From Kalmusia sp. IMI 367209 (Eukaryota; Ascomycota; Dothideomycetes; Pleosporales; Didymosphaeriaceae): a stretch of 64,000 nt of DNA. A program made the position numbers and the translations under genes. Within the stretch, counting starts at the first letter, position 1, and each line of letters starts with the position of its first letter. The DNA is taken from the NCBI GenBank assembly GCA_027946365.1, contig JAPEUQ010000004.1:2170001-2234000 (forward strand), in the 5' to 3' direction. Positions 11,798 through 21,169 of this stretch are shown piece after piece. The notes beneath the pieces were generated by a model, which was given only the letters and a program-made list of their open reading frames with translations, ran no database searches and was not told where the DNA came from.

Positions 11798-12438
11798 GGA
11801 TGGGGACGGTGGTCGGGAGCGAGGCGGGGGAAGAGGGAGAGTAGGGATACGGTTGTCGATGTGAAAGATGCGTAGAACAAGTGTACAATGAAAGAAGTAA
11901 ATGCTCTGTGCGGATGTCCTCTGGTCCGTCCAGGGTATGTTTGACTATAGATCATGCTGATATATCAGAAGAGGAGCCTAGAGATGCATTATGCACCACA
12001 TGACGTGGACGCATAATCGAGGAGATGTATGCGAAGTTTCATTTACCACGCCAGACACGGCCATCTTACGAAAGATCGATACGCTACTCATCGATACGAC
12101 CCCTAGATAGTGGGCATGCTGCAAGGCTACGAAGCGTCGATTTTCGACATTGTGAAATTCCCTCCGGCTCGAAAGAAGTGAGATACTTCCCCGAAACATT
12201 ATCACGACGACCGGTACTGCAGATATTGTATTATATTGGCGCCCAATCTTGCGAAGGTCGCTCTGGGGGATCGTAAATACGATCAATTGAGTGGGCTAAG
12301 CCGGTAAAGTTGGCTATCGATCAGATTCGCTCTTCGTTCATTGTGTCGGTCGACTGTTTTGTCGATTGTTAGCTATGGGAGCCATTGAATGCGGGTATGT
12401 ACCTCACCATTAATTAAGGTGGAGGATTGTTTAGGGTA

Positions 12439-12560
12439 AGGATCGATCAAGCTCGAGGATCGATCAACAACAACAATCGATCAAGCTCAGCAATCGATCA
12501 AGCTCAGCAATCGATCAAGGTCAAGGTTCGATCAAGCTCAACGGTCGATAAAATCAAGGA
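12439..12560. repeat. Degenerate tandem repeat of an about 17-nt unit
   Basis: Units resemble AATCGATCAAGCTCAGC. Copies run head to tail at roughly 12440, 12456, 12474, 12491, 12508, 12526 and 12542, the outer ones more diverged (AGGTTCGATCAAGCTCAAC and ACGGTCGATAAAATCAAGG). The frame that reads through part of it is not a convincing gene. Confidence 0.7.
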
Positions 12561-12730
12561 TTCATCCACAGCCTTTTTATTGCTAATCTTCTACATACGA
12601 GTTTTTGTGCTAGTCTTGAGGGGGACTAAATTTTTGTTTTATTTACTTTTTGTAACATATGCTCAGATGCCCTTTGCGCCAGTTTCAATATTATCCATCA
12701 CGTTCCCCCTTCCTGGACAAATCCAATCGA

Positions 12731-12746
12731 CCGATTGATCAATCGG
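12731..12746. repeat. Perfect 16-nt palindrome
   Basis: CCGATTGATCAATCGG reads the same on both strands. It lies about 170 bp after the GATCAAGCTC repeat and shares its GATCAA core. It could be a dyad protein-binding site or chance. Confidence 0.5.
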
Positions 12747-13383
12747 GCGTCCCATTGATCTGCTTATCGAATAATGCACTAATTAGGCGATTGGCTATTC
12801 AAAGTATGAAGCAAGCGACCGTTGAAAGAAACTAATGCCTGATACATGAGGAACTAGTCATTGGGGACACCAGGCGATTAGTAGCGTAAGCTATTGAAGG
12901 ATTCGGCAAGTAACTCATTGGCTCTTCGCTAAATGACCAAGAGATGAAGATAGGGGTGACCGTGCCATTGAGAGGCAGGATAATGAACATACGCTATCAT
13001 GTAAGATTCACTACCTATTTAAAACAATGAGAAAACCTTGCGACTTCCTCCCACCCAATCTAATTTTATAATAGAGTCCTGAACACTCATCGATAAAGCG
13101 CCTAGCTACTCTCATTGCACATTCAGCCGCTGAGTAGTATTGCTGTGTAAGTCTAGGCTTTGGATGGCAGGTCGAGATGCTCAGATGGGGATTTTAGTGG
13201 TGGAGGACTCTTCTTTTGGAAATATTGTTGAAGTTTTATATTACTTTGATTCGCTAGCCCTTGGCCGAACTTCGGACTGGTTCGCTAGTTATCGGATGTC
13301 GAGGCCCACCACTCAAGTTATGTGCCCCGCTTTCTAGCGCAATTAGCGGGATTACCCCTCTCTTTGCCTTATCTGCATGCTTG

Positions 13384-13390
13384 TATATAA
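13384..13390 (+). promoter_or_regulatory. TATA-like element upstream of tRNA-Leu
   Basis: TATATAA lies 36-42 nt before the first base of the tRNA. A TATA element at this distance helps place RNA polymerase III on tRNA genes in some fungi. It would also suit an RNA polymerase II promoter. Confidence 0.4.
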
Positions 13391-13443
13391 ATTTTATGAT
13401 CAAGAGAATTTTCATCAGTCAAGTCGGTGAGATGGCCGAGCGG

Positions 13444-13492
13444 GTACGTTACAATTACTGCAGCAATCACAACAACGACTAACAGACATCAG
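13444..13492 (+). other. 49-nt spliceosomal-type intron in the tRNA-Leu D-loop
   Basis: It begins GTACGT, has ACTAAC at 13478-13483 and ends ACATCAG, with about 10 nt from branch A to acceptor. These are the signals of the introns in neighbouring protein genes (GTACGT also starts introns of nicotianamine synthase, the amidohydrolase and the seven-helix protein). It splits the D-loop between G19 and T20, where tRNA-splicing endonuclease has no known substrate. Confidence 0.8.
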
Positions 13493-13505
13493 TCTAAGGC
13501 GCTAG

Positions 13506-13556
13506 GTTAGTAACCAAGTATACCATGTATGAATACGTCCACTAACAATCGGATAG
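13506..13556 (+). other. 51-nt spliceosomal-type intron in the tRNA-Leu anticodon stem
   Basis: It begins GTTAGT, has ACTAAC at 13541-13546 and ends CGGATAG. It sits between tRNA positions 30 and 31, not 37/38. Removing exactly this segment creates the perfectly paired anticodon arm CTAGC-TTCAGGT-GCTAG. Confidence 0.78.
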
Positions 13557-13614
13557 CTTCAGGTGCTAGTGTAGAAATACGCGTGGGTTCGAATCCCACT
13601 CTCATCACCATTTC

Positions 13615-13619
13615 TTTTT
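13615..13619 (+). terminator. RNA polymerase III terminator of tRNA-Leu
   Basis: TTTCTTTTT begins 4 nt after the discriminator base; its T5 run is a sufficient Pol III stop signal. This argues that the tRNA is still a Pol III gene. Confidence 0.6.
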
Positions 13620-14994
13620 GGCTGCGTTGCTCTTGCGAAGGGCACAGTCTGATGATATTCGCAGACGATGTGGGCAAATGGGGATTTTTTTTGCTAAGCG
13701 AGGGGTAAGGACACTATGGAACTTTACTCAGGGTCTTATGATTGCAACACCCATCCATGTAAGACCTGAAATATTGAAATTCAAACATTGATATCCATAG
13801 CATTCTTCTCGATCCAGGAACTGTACTTTGTTCTACGTTCTCTCCCCGCGCAAGTCTCCCAGCAATAACTATTTCGACGTTGTCATGCGACACGAACGTC
13901 CGAGCTTTGAAACTCTTTCTGAATTTTATCTTCATGCCGCGACACGATAGTCAAAGCTTCTGCTTGACTTCCTGCTTGCACTAAATTTTCAAAGTCTGTC
14001 TATTGGATATCTCGACGCTGTTACGGGGAAAGTCTCGTTACTCCGCCCTTTCTCAACCCGGCCGTTTCCATCGCTGTTCTCGACCCATTCATCGTGAACT
14101 CTACACAACATCACCCAATATGTTCAATCTCTCGAACAGGATCTATCGATTGAATCGTGGCTGCCTCGCCGTCAAACCACGTTCGAAGCAATGCCAACTA
14201 TCTCAAGGACTGGGCTCCTTCGCATCGAACCACGAACCATGTCCCTACGTGAATGGCAAGAGCTTGGAACCGATTATCGCAGCTGGCCTAAGTTTTCGTG
14301 TCTGTTCACCGAGTCTCGGATCGAAGGCATACACTCCGAAGCTTTGGCTTAGTGATACGTCCCGTCCTTGTATTATGACGTTTGCATACAGTGCCTGTTA
14401 TTGTGTACCTGCTGCCATCCAAGAGACTTTGTCTACTGACGAGAAGTATTTCAAGACCACAGTGACTGATTGACAAGACTGCGAAATGCTTTTTCATAGC
14501 TGAGGTCGACGTTTAGCGGAAAAGTACATTTTCTGCCGCTACAATGGCTAAGGCCGGGTCATCGTTGTGGGTACAAATGCCGTCTTCCAGTTTGGATACT
14601 GCAGACCTCTATGACCTTTCTGCAAACGCGCTCCAGTCGAACAACAAGCAGATTCTGAAACTTACACATTCGCATGGATTTAGTTCGTAAAAGCCACTAG
14701 GAAACGTATGACTTGCAGGCATGGCATTAAAACATAATTGTGAGGATAGATTGTCGACGGAGATACTTCAATCACACGGCACGCACAAATAATATTAAGG
14801 CTTTGGAACCATCGCGGAAAGGAAATCACATTCGCTTGTACGTCTGTATTATCAATAAAAGAATCTTGCCACCACACCCAAAGTAATCCACATCGTAAAA
14901 GCAAAACTCCACCTTACAATCTAGTTCACCAGTTCCACCACTACTCAGTCTAGTCTTGAACCCAGATTGACTGTTTCACACACTCTTACTGAGT
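13620..14994. other. Stretch between tRNA-Leu and the small membrane-protein array
   Basis: Apart from the coding-like fragment at 14095-14355, I see no gene, repeat or RNA in this 1.4 kb. A minus-strand frame at 13714-13935 has no family signature. Confidence 0.4.
14095..14355 (+). pseudogene. Unassigned coding-like fragment
   Basis: One frame is open for about 85 codons to the TAG at 14355 and has protein-like composition (for example MSLREWQELGTDYRSWPKF and CLFTESRIEGIHSEALA). The overlapping longer frame starting at 14003 has poorer composition. There is no convincing start codon or upstream exon in this frame, so it is either an internal exon or a remnant. I do not recognise the family. 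Confidence 0.3.
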
Positions 14995-15356
14995 CTAAAC
15001 CCATACACGCTGCCCATCACCGTTCCCAGTGGCTGGAGTGCTGTTCAGGTTCGGACCCGGTCCAGATGCGGAAGGATACGTACCATATTGAGGCTGATCC
15101 TCATCGTGGTGATGGCTACAGACAGAAGTGGGGATGCTGTTAGCCTGTTGAAGTGGCTGTCTGTGAATGTCCTCGAGTTCACGATCATCGTTGCCTGTGA
15201 AAGGTCACCTATTTAGTTAAATGAGAAGGTGAACTTGAGATACGCACCTGTTCCACGGCGAGCTCGAGACTTCCGCCATGATAGAAAGTCAAGAATCAAG
15301 GATCCAAATCCGAAAAGTGCGTTGAAGAGAGAGGAAATGTCAGATAGAATAGACAT
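14995..15356 (-). CDS. Small membrane protein, member 1 of a tandem family
   Basis: Two exons, 15356-15248 and 15194-14995, with a 53-nt intron (GTGCGT to TTCACAG), encode 102 aa. The protein starts MSILSDISSLFNALFGFGS with one hydrophobic helix, followed by a basic WRKSRARRG stop-transfer motif. Then comes a polar, Ser/Pro/Gly-rich tail that begins NDDRELEDI and ends GDGQRVWV. The same layout, exon length (109 nt for exon 1) and intron position recur in the copies at 16.9, 18.3 and 20.2 kb. I do not recognise the family. An upstream in-frame Met at 15395 would add 13 residues. Confidence 0.6.
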
Positions 15357-16744
15357 GATGCTTCGAGGGTATACTAGGAGTATCGATCGTGCCAAGTGTT
15401 TGACGAATTAGAACTCGATGACCTAAACAGTTGATGCTTCTTTCTGCACTGATCTTACGATGTATCGCGTTAGTTCACACACTTCTGACTTCAGAGACTT
15501 GCTTACCGACTAAGAGTACCGATCCGATGTGATTGGCTGATGAAGACGCGTCGGATGCCGTTCGCCTTGGCAAGTGACAGAAAGTGATTTCGACTCGAGT
15601 GGAGGAGCTTGAACTAATGATCAAAGAAACACTATACGTGGTCAAGATTGATGAGCTAGACACGTAAAGCAAGATTTTTGTCCTAAGCAAAGAGGTATGG
15701 AATGTAAGTGAGTCCACCATCAGAACGAACTATGTACCCACTGTTTGAGCGCCATGCCGCACGTGACATAAGCGCAAAAACCACTCCGTTCGACCCAGCC
15801 TAAGGCAACCACTCTCTACATCCTGTCAAGTAGCGTCCAATCAGCTGCAGCTTCGACACCGTCCAATCACAGCTACTTTGGGCAGCAGTACCTTGTCTCT
15901 TGACTACCCCAGGCTCCAAATTGCTCAGATCATTTGATGCGTCGTTCTATTACTTGAATGTCTATCTACTAAGGTCAGTCCGCGATAGGGTACGCTGATC
16001 TGTTAGGCGTGGGTTCGTACGGGGTTTCAGTAGGCTTAGAGGACGAACATAAATAGAGAAGCTTCCATGCAATTAGCACGTGCTGTATAGCTATCGAGGA
16101 TGAAGTTGGCAATGGAGTATAAAACGATTTCAAGCAATCGGGCACGAAGAAGAGAAAGATAATAGGGAATGTCCATATCTATATACCGTCCGTCCCGCGA
16201 TTAAAATCTCGCAGCTATGCCCTAATCCTGGCGGATGGGCGGTATATACTATTCTTAGCGAGACGGTGGACTTCCCATCGCGGCTATCCGTTCTTCTTGG
16301 CGCGATTCTTGTCACGTGACTATTCACTACTCTCCTCCCTATCTCAACGTTTAGGACCGAAACAAGTAGCGCCAATGACTACCTAGCCTACCTAATAATA
16401 CTATGTGTTCCTTGTGTATCCCCATCTGATGCATCTTAACGCTATATCTAAAATAGTAGCTCTATTTCGTGTATAGCTCATTGAGTTACGTCTAAGTCTA
16501 AGTGCGATCTATGTTCTCAGCCAAGGTGCCCCGAAATGCAGAACAGGGTAAACGAATGATTATCCATCACGTTCAAAATTCACTAATTAAAGCGGGTTAT
16601 TTCTCTTTCAAATCAATTCATATCATAAAAGAAGAAGTCATGACATACACTACCGAATGCTAATCACCAGGTTGCCATCTGATCCACTATATAGTCACAA
16701 AACCAAACATACGCATCTGTAATACATGATATCACCATGTAAAA
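15357..16744. other. Spacer between family members 1 and 2
   Basis: No supported gene. A minus-strand frame at 15475-15720 contains a hydrophobic, Ser-rich stretch and could be an upstream exon of member 1, but I see no splice evidence linking it. Two CCAAT boxes occur near 15840-15865. Confidence 0.35.
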
Positions 16745-17089
16745 AAACCTGCACATCTTGCCTGTCATTGAAAACGACGGCGAGATTACCACTGAAGTGC
16801 CGTGACCCATTGATCTCGCTCGGCACGTGTCACTGAGGTGAAATTCCTTCAGCTCGAAGAATGTGGGAGCAAAGAAAGATTTTTTACCCACACCAATACT
16901 AATGGTTGATTCTGAGCTCGACATCGTTGTCTCCTGCAAGGTCAGTGATTCGATTATGGGCACGGACGAGGCGCACGAACCTGGTCTGCGACTGGCTCGG
17001 ACTTCCCACAATCTCAAGACAGCAATGATGAGTAAGGAAACATTATTTATGATATCGTTGACGGCTTCGATGACGGGGACAATCCACAT
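16745..17089 (-). pseudogene. Decayed or truncated member 2 of the small membrane-protein family
   Basis: Exon 1 (17089-16981, 109 nt, the same length as member 1) encodes MWIVPVIEAVNDIINNVSLL and then LRLWEVRASRRPG. The intron is 47 nt (GTTCGT to CTTGCAG). Exon 2 begins GDNDVELRINH and meets a TAG at 16899-16901. The conserved C-terminal motif survives downstream in another frame (GNLAVVFNDRQDVQVF, about 16745-16795). The family tail is therefore separated from the start by a stop and a frame change. Homologous sequence extends upstream of the Met (TLTLGYRIVIAVFSFKPLL), suggesting an older, longer form. Confidence 0.5.
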
Positions 17090-18134
17090 TATTTGATTGT
17101 TAAGGGCGTGGAATGATCTGACGGATATGAGTAGAGGCTTGAATGAGAAGACAGCGATGACAATTCGGTATCCGAGCGTAAGCGTCCGCTTTATATTTCG
17201 CGCCGGCACTTTAAGAGCACAGTTCCGGCCAAAGTCGTATGAAACACTGCACTTGGACGCGCGCAACGTTGTTGGAGAATATGGCACCACAACACCGTCA
17301 GCACACATTAGCATGCTCAAGGTGAAGATGATGGGCGAATAAGCGTAATGGGCTGGCTACGCGCCGAAGTACCAAAGCTCCGGTTTCTTGGTCACGGGGC
17401 AAAGATTCAACGAGCGAATCAGCCCAAAATCTCTTTGTTCTCGACACAGGAATGCAGCGAGCTAATGTGGGGACGGCTCGTCCAACCCGTCTCAACCGCA
17501 ATTCCTCCCGGCAAATGGGCCCGCTTGAGCTGAAATAATTGAAGTCAATGATGCGGGCCTTGGAAGTGACTTCTACGCGCCCTTGCAGTTATGGCTGCAG
17601 CCATGCGACTCCACCTTTCAGCGCGCCAGCCTGTCAGATCACGGAAGCTATTTCCAGCAATGGATCATGTGTTGGGGAAGCAGCCTGGTGCATACCAATT
17701 GCCGCCCGCCCATCTCCACGATGTGGCGGTCTGTCCTGATTGGCAAGCCGTGGCCTCGACAGGTCACCGCCGCAAAGGGTCACTGCCAAGACGGGCCACG
17801 ACACTGACCGATCACGTTCATGATAGGTTGCGACCCCGATAAGTCTACGTCCTAGCACCTCCCACATTGCTATTTCAGGCATAAACTTCGAAACTATGGT
17901 GACATCCCCTCCTGTCAGACTACTGCCATTGAAACACCTGTCTAGCGCCCAGTCCGCCTCTTCTTTTCATCGCGGGTTCGCTGTAAAGGTAGAGTGAAAC
18001 GATAGTGGAGGCAATTAAGATGACAAATGAGCAGACTTGTGGAATTTTTAATTGAAATAACTGGTGTAAAGATATGCCCATCGATCACTGAATAGTCTAG
18101 CGTAAAGGAAGTCTATTCCGCTCTACACCTGCAC
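17090..18134. other. Spacer between family members 2 and 3
   Basis: The first about 230 bp contain upstream homology of member 2. The rest, about 17.3-18.1 kb, has short frames without family signature and a GC-richer patch at 17.5-17.85 kb. Confidence 0.35.
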
Positions 18135-18490
18135 CTAATTAGCCCACACTCGCAAATTCTGTCCGCCGCTCAAATAATTGCGAGATTGTTATTAATACGT
18201 CGAGATGGCCAGTATATTAGGTGTTGCTGAGATACATGATCTTCAGCGTGGAGACCGTGAAAGCGAGGAACATTCGTTTCGTTCCGATTCTCGTCATGGT
18301 TGCCCCCTAAATGGTCAGTAATTTCATCATTTTGAATGGCTTGAGGAGCCTGGATCTCTCCGTCTACTATGGGCTCGAGTTTCCCACCGTGTCAAGACAA
18401 CAACGATGAGTGACGGAGTGCCGGTTAGGATGGTCGTGATGACGTCGACTGTGAGAGGTCTTATGGTGACGAGATTGTATAGCGTGAAGT
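18135..18490 (-). pseudogene. Decayed member 3 of the small membrane-protein family
   Basis: The hydrophobic exon reads VDVITTILTGTPSLIVVVLT followed by RWETRAH. A 61-nt intron (18367-18307, GTAGAC to TTTAG) leads in phase to GNHDENRNETN and onward to RINNNLAII. There the frame hits TGA, while the neighbouring frame continues as SGGQNLRVWAN and stops at 18135. The break falls at the AAATAATT stretch near 18171. No in-frame start codon is seen, and a TAG lies just upstream of the hydrophobic exon. These two defects make it a likely pseudogene. Confidence 0.5.
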
Positions 18491-20047
18491 GATGGACCTA
18501 ATGAATGGTTGCGTGCAGGCTCCGGAGATTTAAAGCAGAAGAATGGCCATGACAACGATATGCCTAAGTCTTGCGGATCCAAGGCGTAATTCGACATGTA
18601 GCACCTACTGAGCGTGATAAAAGATAGTTTAGATGCCGTTTCGATGCCCATAGAAGATGGAAACACGTACACAAAATGTGACAATGATGGAGAAGGCAGC
18701 ACTGGTGAATAGGGCTAATGACGATGTGAGATGATCATCTTTGAGGCGATATAATTATGTGTATCACGCCAGAGGAACGTACGCAGACAATCAATCTACC
18801 GTAGTAAATAGCTAGTAACTCGACAGTTAATTTTGTACTGCAATTAAAAGTACGTCCAACAGCATCTAACACCGGCCGATATCCTCGATAGCCTGCACGA
18901 AGCCTATCATTCTCAGTATCATGCCTCTGTTGTACTGCATCAATCATCCGTGTAAGGATCAAAATAAATAGGACCTCGCAACTAGTTCAACCAATTGTTG
19001 ATATGACTCAGTAATTAAGTGATTGGATCATATTCGCTTGCCGGACCTATCGATGTCCTATTTATATCTTGTTCTGTGGTACATCCTCGCCTGATGCGGC
19101 CCCCGCCCTAAATGGCGGCGGCGACGACGACGAACGTCGTCCGGCTATACTCCGCCGGTGTTGCATGTTTTTGTACTCGATCCGCTCAATGTCTCGACCT
19201 TCAAATGAATCTTTTCGAGAGACACTTGAATCGCTGCGGCTATTTTACTGTTACCAATGACAGCCTGTTCTAATATGATTGTATCACGTTCAGTCTCGTC
19301 CGCTCCCTCTTCGAAGCGATTATGAAGTATGATTCGTGATAATGGGCCTAACAAGTGGATACATACAGATCCTTAGAGAGTTCATGAGGTCAAACATAGC
19401 CGTGGCAATGGGCTATCAGTCCACAGTCTACGATAAAGTGTAAATGATCACCCGTTGGTTAGAGACTGGCGGTCGACATCAGCTTTAGTCGATCTAATTA
19501 ACGAACTAAACTACGCACAGCCACACTCGACCTCCGCATCGAACTCCTTATGCTGTCCCATTTTTTACTTGACCGTCGCGTCGAATATCTTGCACTGTCC
19601 CATTGGCATCGTACATGTGCGAATGCCCCATCGCATGATTAGACACGTGGGAAATACCCCTTCCGCAGTGGAACCAGTTCTTCCGTATGCCTGTTAGGCT
19701 GATAAAATGGCAGACATCTCGCAATGAGGGTCGCGACCCTTCGTCTTATGGCGTGGCAGGTTGTCGGATTTTACTAGGTTTTTCGGGTCATGCAGCATCG
19801 AAATCTCGTGGCTCTCGCCTTTCAGGTCTCAGGACTGATTCTGTGAGGCGCAATCTCTTGTAATCTGACCGGTTAGCTGTCAAGCACTCGTTCGGTACAT
19901 TATTCGCGTTCCTTGTTGTGACCAGCATTCAATTGAGTATGTAGGCGAATAGGTTGACCAATGCATGGAGAATAGAATTGCTTAGCCCTAGAACTGCTAG
20001 AAAGATTACTAATGAGAAAATATAGTATTAAATATGCGTATTCATTT
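18491..20047. other. Spacer between family members 3 and 4
   Basis: The start contains upstream homology of member 3 (a frame reading LRHIVVMAILLL). A minus-strand frame at 19145-19354 is mildly coding-like (RFEEGADETERDTIILEQAV) but has no partner exon. A short GGCGGCGGCGACGACGACG tract occurs at about 19112. Nothing else is recognised. Confidence 0.35.
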
Positions 20048-20431
20048 TCACGCATGCTCCTGCTGAGTCCAGACCCGCACATCTTGCCCTCCATTCACGA
20101 TAATTGCAAGGTTGCTACCCATATATTGAGGCGGCGCATACAGTCCACTGTGCGAATATTGTCTCAGAAGATGGTCATGGGCTCGAGGCTCGCGGAATGG
20201 TAGAAGGGTAGTATTATGTGAGGTTCGCCGAGTGGTACCGAGTTCGATTTCGTTGTTGTCATCTGCTAGTGAATGGAATCATATATTAATTACAGGGATG
20301 CGTGTAGAAGTAGACTTAGGCAAAACACCTATCTGGCGACGAGCTCTCGATGCCCACCATGCCAAAGTCGCAACGATGAAGGATGGCGTACCAATTGCGA
20401 TAGTTGCAATGAATATGATAGATAATATCAT
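20048..20431 (-). CDS. Small membrane protein, member 4 of the tandem family
   Basis: Two exons, 20431-20329 and 20265-20048, with a 63-nt intron (GTGTTT to CACTAG), encode 106 aa in perfect phase. The protein begins MILSIIFIATIAIGTPSFIV as a single membrane helix, followed by WWASRARRQI. The tail starts ADDNNEIELG and ends with the family motif GSNLAIIVNGGQDVRVW. Together with member 1 it is the best-preserved copy. The function is unknown. Orientation (N-out or N-in) cannot be told, but the basic RARR cluster after the helix suggests that the tail is cytoplasmic. Confidence 0.6.
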
Positions 20432-21169
20432 ATTGGATATGGCATCCGGATGTCAAAAGGGAGTCTTTGTTGATGTTGCCCACGCTGCCGTGCCTTATAT
20501 GAGATGCGCGCCTCCCCTCGCACGGCTGTCAGGTAGCCAGACTCGTAGATTGGGAATGCGACCGGTATTGTAGCTTGTCGTGCTAGTCAAACAGATTAGG
20601 AATGCGATTGGGGGGCCTTTAGCCCCATGCACAACACCATCTTGTTCCAACGTCGCCCGATGCGGCAAGTCATGAGACCCTAGAGCTGCTCATCTGCACA
20701 CCCTCTCACACACTACGAGCGCTTGATCGAATCAGTCCAGGTGTAATGGCTAGACGACGGAGTCATGCTCGGCTCGGCGAAAGCAGCCGGGGCCCTAGTC
20801 GTGGCCATATAGTGATAGATGGCTAAACCCCATTCACATACTTGGCTAGCGGCGTCTTACCTCGTTAAGGGAAGAGAAAAATCGAGAGGTGCGTAAACTA
20901 CTCGTGTGTTCGCCTTTTTGGTCAGCTGCCCGCTTCCACAAAAATCATGCGCGAAGGGTTACACTTTGTGTGGTTGTACACGCCGGAATAATCAATGCAC
21001 GAAACCACACAACTGCCTAAGCAAAGAATCGGTATATAACATGACCAATTCCATTCACCCTCTACGTCCCACACCTGTCTAATGCTCCGTCTAATGCAAA
21101 CCCAAACCTAAAAATAAAACGCCATTCCACCTCGCAGAATGACTAGACATATCTACATCTCTCCCCCTA
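20432..21169. other. Intergenic, nothing recognised
   Basis: This 740-bp stretch lies between member 4 and the stop of the EDEM gene. No coding character, repeat or RNA gene was found. Confidence 0.4.

Larger units (their letters stand above)
11798..13425. other. Gene-poor stretch before the tRNA-Leu
   Basis: There is no supported protein gene in 1.6 kb. It holds the degenerate GATCAAGCTC repeat (12439-12560), a perfect 16-nt palindrome (12731-12746) and, at its end, the TATA-like element of the tRNA. The remainder is AT-richer than the flanking genes and shows no transposon signature that I can recognise. Confidence 0.5.
13426..13607 (+). tRNA. tRNA-Leu(CAG) interrupted by two GT-AG introns
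   Basis: Exonic parts 13426-13443, 13493-13505 and 13557-13607 join into an 82-nt class II tRNA. The acceptor stem is GGTGAGA with TCTCATC, the D-arm is GGCCGAGCGGTCTAAGGC, and the anticodon stem CTAGC pairs 5/5 with GCTAG. The loop is TTCAGGT, giving anticodon CAG with G37. The variable arm is TGTAGAAATACGC, the T-arm is GTGGG-TTCGAAT-CCCAC, and the discriminator is A73, as expected for leucine. The A box (TGGCCGAGCGG) ends exactly where the first insert begins; the B box is intact. Neither insert is at the canonical 37/38 position. CCA follows the discriminator in the DNA, which eukaryotic tRNA genes do not normally encode. A T5 run lies just beyond. Without removing the inserts the molecule cannot fold as a tRNA. 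Confidence 0.85.

Noticed and set aside
11306..11955. Two long minus-strand ORFs
   Set aside because: Antisense to CorA-like exon 3, whose GC-rich codons open the opposite strand.
13502..13569. Alternative fold of the tRNA with loop TTAGTAA (anticodon AGT, Thr) and a 37/38 intron
   Set aside because: It gives a mismatched anticodon stem, leaves the D-loop insert unexplained and conflicts with the leucine-type body. The two-intron reading gives a perfect stem and Leu(CAG) loop.
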